NCBI RefSeq assembly: GCF_000003815.2
Contig: NC_049983.1
Location: forward strand, 12,369,454 to 12,433,453
Direction of reading: 5' to 3'
Origin: Branchiostoma floridae
Taxonomy: Eukaryota; Chordata; Leptocardii; Amphioxiformes; Branchiostomatidae
DNA: 64,000 nt
The notes below the pieces were generated by a model that did no database searches, was not told the DNA's origin, and saw nothing but the letters and a program-made list of their open reading frames with translations. The first letter of the stretch is position 1. Every line of letters starts with the position of its first letter. Position numbers and translations under genes: made by a program. This document shows, piece after piece, positions 62,829-64,000 of this stretch.

Positions 62829-63143
62829 ATGAGCCAAGCGAAGCGAGAGGCAGGCGAGGGCCAGCCCGGGACTTCGGAGGAGGCAGCGCCGCAGCCCGTG
62901 AAGAGAGGTCGCGGCAGGCCGAGAAAAAATCCGGAAAGTAAAGTGTGTACACAAGCTGAGTACCCATTTCCGAGTCTTGCTCTGCGGTTTCTGCGGTTAT
63001 ATTGTCATAATTTCTGTGTAATTCTGACAGCGGTTTGTCTGTATTTCCCGATTTTCTAGCCTCCCGAAGGTCCGGTAGTGAAGAGGCCGCGGGGAAGACC
63101 ACCCGGTAGCAAGAATAAGAACCCTTCCAAGCGAGCGCAGAAG
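62829..63143 (+). CDS. HMGA2: HMGA2-like AT-hook chromatin protein (first two exons; runs off right edge)
   Basis: HMGA proteins bind AT-rich minor grooves through AT-hooks and act as architectural chromatin factors in the nucleus. Exon 1 (62829-62942, 38 codons) begins MSQAKREAGEGQPGTSEEAA and holds the first AT-hook KRGRGRPRK at residues 25-33. Exon 2 (63060-63143, 28 codons) holds PVVKRPRGRPPGSKNKNPSK, the second hook, with the GSKNK-PSK-AQK context of human HMGA2. The donor AAA|GTGTGT at 62942 is chosen because it keeps the exon 2 frame; the nearby A|GTAAAG would not. The exon sizes parallel the human gene. Further hooks and the acidic tail lie beyond the window. Linkage to MSRB3 also favours HMGA2 over HMGA1, although amphioxus may have one pro-orthologue of both. 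Confidence 0.9.
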
Positions 63144-64000
63144 GTTTGCATTGCTCGGTTACATATCCCTTGATCGTTACCCTTTCCCGCTGTGGCTGTG
63201 ATTTTCGTTGTGACAATCAGGACGGGCTCATAAGGTTCCCACCACGAGAAATCTGTGAAAAAGGCACACATTTCTAAAGGGTAAAGAACGGATTTTGGGG
63301 GAATGAAGAACCGTTCGATAGCCTGCATTGGTTATGAGGTGAGGTTTGAGCTGTGTGTTTTGCGCTTCCTGGCTATAATCGGCTTGACCACTGATAAGCA
63401 AATGCATTTTAGCCACTGCCCCTTAGCACGGAAGACGTGCAGTGGCACTATCATGGTTTCTGATCACTCCAATTGTAACAGTTTCAGACTTATTTCGTGA
63501 TCTTCAACTTGGCGAGATTTTAGCCCTTGAGGTACATTTTTGCGCGGGAGTTTCATGTCGTCTGCTAGCAGACGACCTAAAGGCGCTCAGCCGCCATGAC
63601 TGCCTCACGGTGTTGATCAAGTGTCGTTTCAAGCTCCCCGTTATCTATTAAATCTACTTCATTCCGGACATGTCGTCTTAATATAGCATTATCCAGTCTT
63701 CCTTTGATTATGTTTGCACTTGAAAATTTTTGTATTTCCAATGAAACTAAAAGTTGCGGGCTTTGGGCGGCTGGACAGTGTTTGTAGCGGGCTGGGTGCG
63801 CTTTCGCAGTAGAAAATGTATCGCCCATTTTCGTCCAAATCCGGCCCTAACACTTGCATCAAACTGTATTAATTGTTTTGAGATGTGCATAGAAATGTAC
63901 ACAGAAATATGCAAGGATACTGTTTCTGATCTCTCTATCTTTCGGTAATTTCAAGGACGCTCCAAGTCCAAAGCGGTTTGTCCTGTGATGTGATCTGAGG
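63144..64000 (+). other. Intron 2 of the HMGA2-like gene (to window end)
   Basis: No further AT-hook exon is visible. It contains a perfect 20-bp palindrome at 63557-63576 and otherwise unremarkable sequence. Confidence 0.6.
63557..63576. repeat. Perfect 20-bp palindrome in HMGA2 intron
   Basis: GTCGTCTGCTAGCAGACGAC reads the same on both strands with no loop. It could be a dimeric factor site or a MITE remnant; nothing around it decides. Confidence 0.6.

Noticed and set aside
1-64000. tRNA, rRNA, CRISPR arrays, bacterial operons, retroviral or LTR elements
   Set aside because: Looked for and not seen. The window is a spliced animal locus with only DNA-transposon and LINE relics.

Overview
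This is a metazoan nuclear window. The genes are split by short GT-AG introns on both strands, and the proteins read as invertebrate-chordate orthologues of human genes. Gene content (UPF2, MCM10, CRADD/FADD-like adaptors, HEMK1, SDHAF1, an MSRB3-type reductase and an HMGA2-type AT-hook protein), the neighbour relations and the many small DNA-transposon relics fit a lancelet (Branchiostoma-like) genome. The species is inferred, not proven. Four assembly gaps are present (8381-8805, 9985-10084, 39928-40049, 42891-42990).

Left third (1-22 kb). UPF2 runs on the minus strand. Its 5' exons are inside the window and the rest runs off the left edge. MCM10 lies head-to-head with it on the plus strand and is complete: 20 exons that join in frame to 910 codons. 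The roughly 2 kb between their start codons is a divergent promoter region. A short three-exon plus-strand gene of unknown function (177 aa) follows MCM10.

Middle (23-31 kb). Three small apoptosis-type adaptor genes sit in tandem on the plus strand: CARD+death, DED+death, CARD+death. Their death domains are close relatives of each other (CRADD/RAIDD type), but the middle gene carries a FADD-like DED instead of a CARD. The same adaptor backbone therefore appears with swapped N-terminal recruitment domains. Each gene has an ACTTCCGG box upstream.

Right-centre (31-51 kb). HEMK1 (10 exons, minus) lies only 58 bp downstream of the intronless SDHAF1 on the same strand, an arrangement that looks bicistronic or nested. 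An MSRB3-like methionine-R-sulfoxide reductase starts head-to-head with SDHAF1. It has a mitochondrial-type first exon and a candidate ER-type first exon, both in the same splice phase, and its protein ends in KSEL.

Right end (51-64 kb). About 11 kb without a convincing gene holds MITEs and a LINE fragment. It ends at the first two exons of an HMGA2-like gene with two AT-hooks. MSRB3 and HMGA2 are also near neighbours on human 12q14, so this looks like an ancient chordate linkage.

Mobile DNA is mostly short non-autonomous DNA transposons: two pogo/Tigger-like, one Harbinger-like, two CAGGGCTC-ended, one 9-bp-TSD foldback and one 1.25-kb long-TIR element. There are also two 5'-truncated LINE fragments. 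I saw no retroviral or LTR element.
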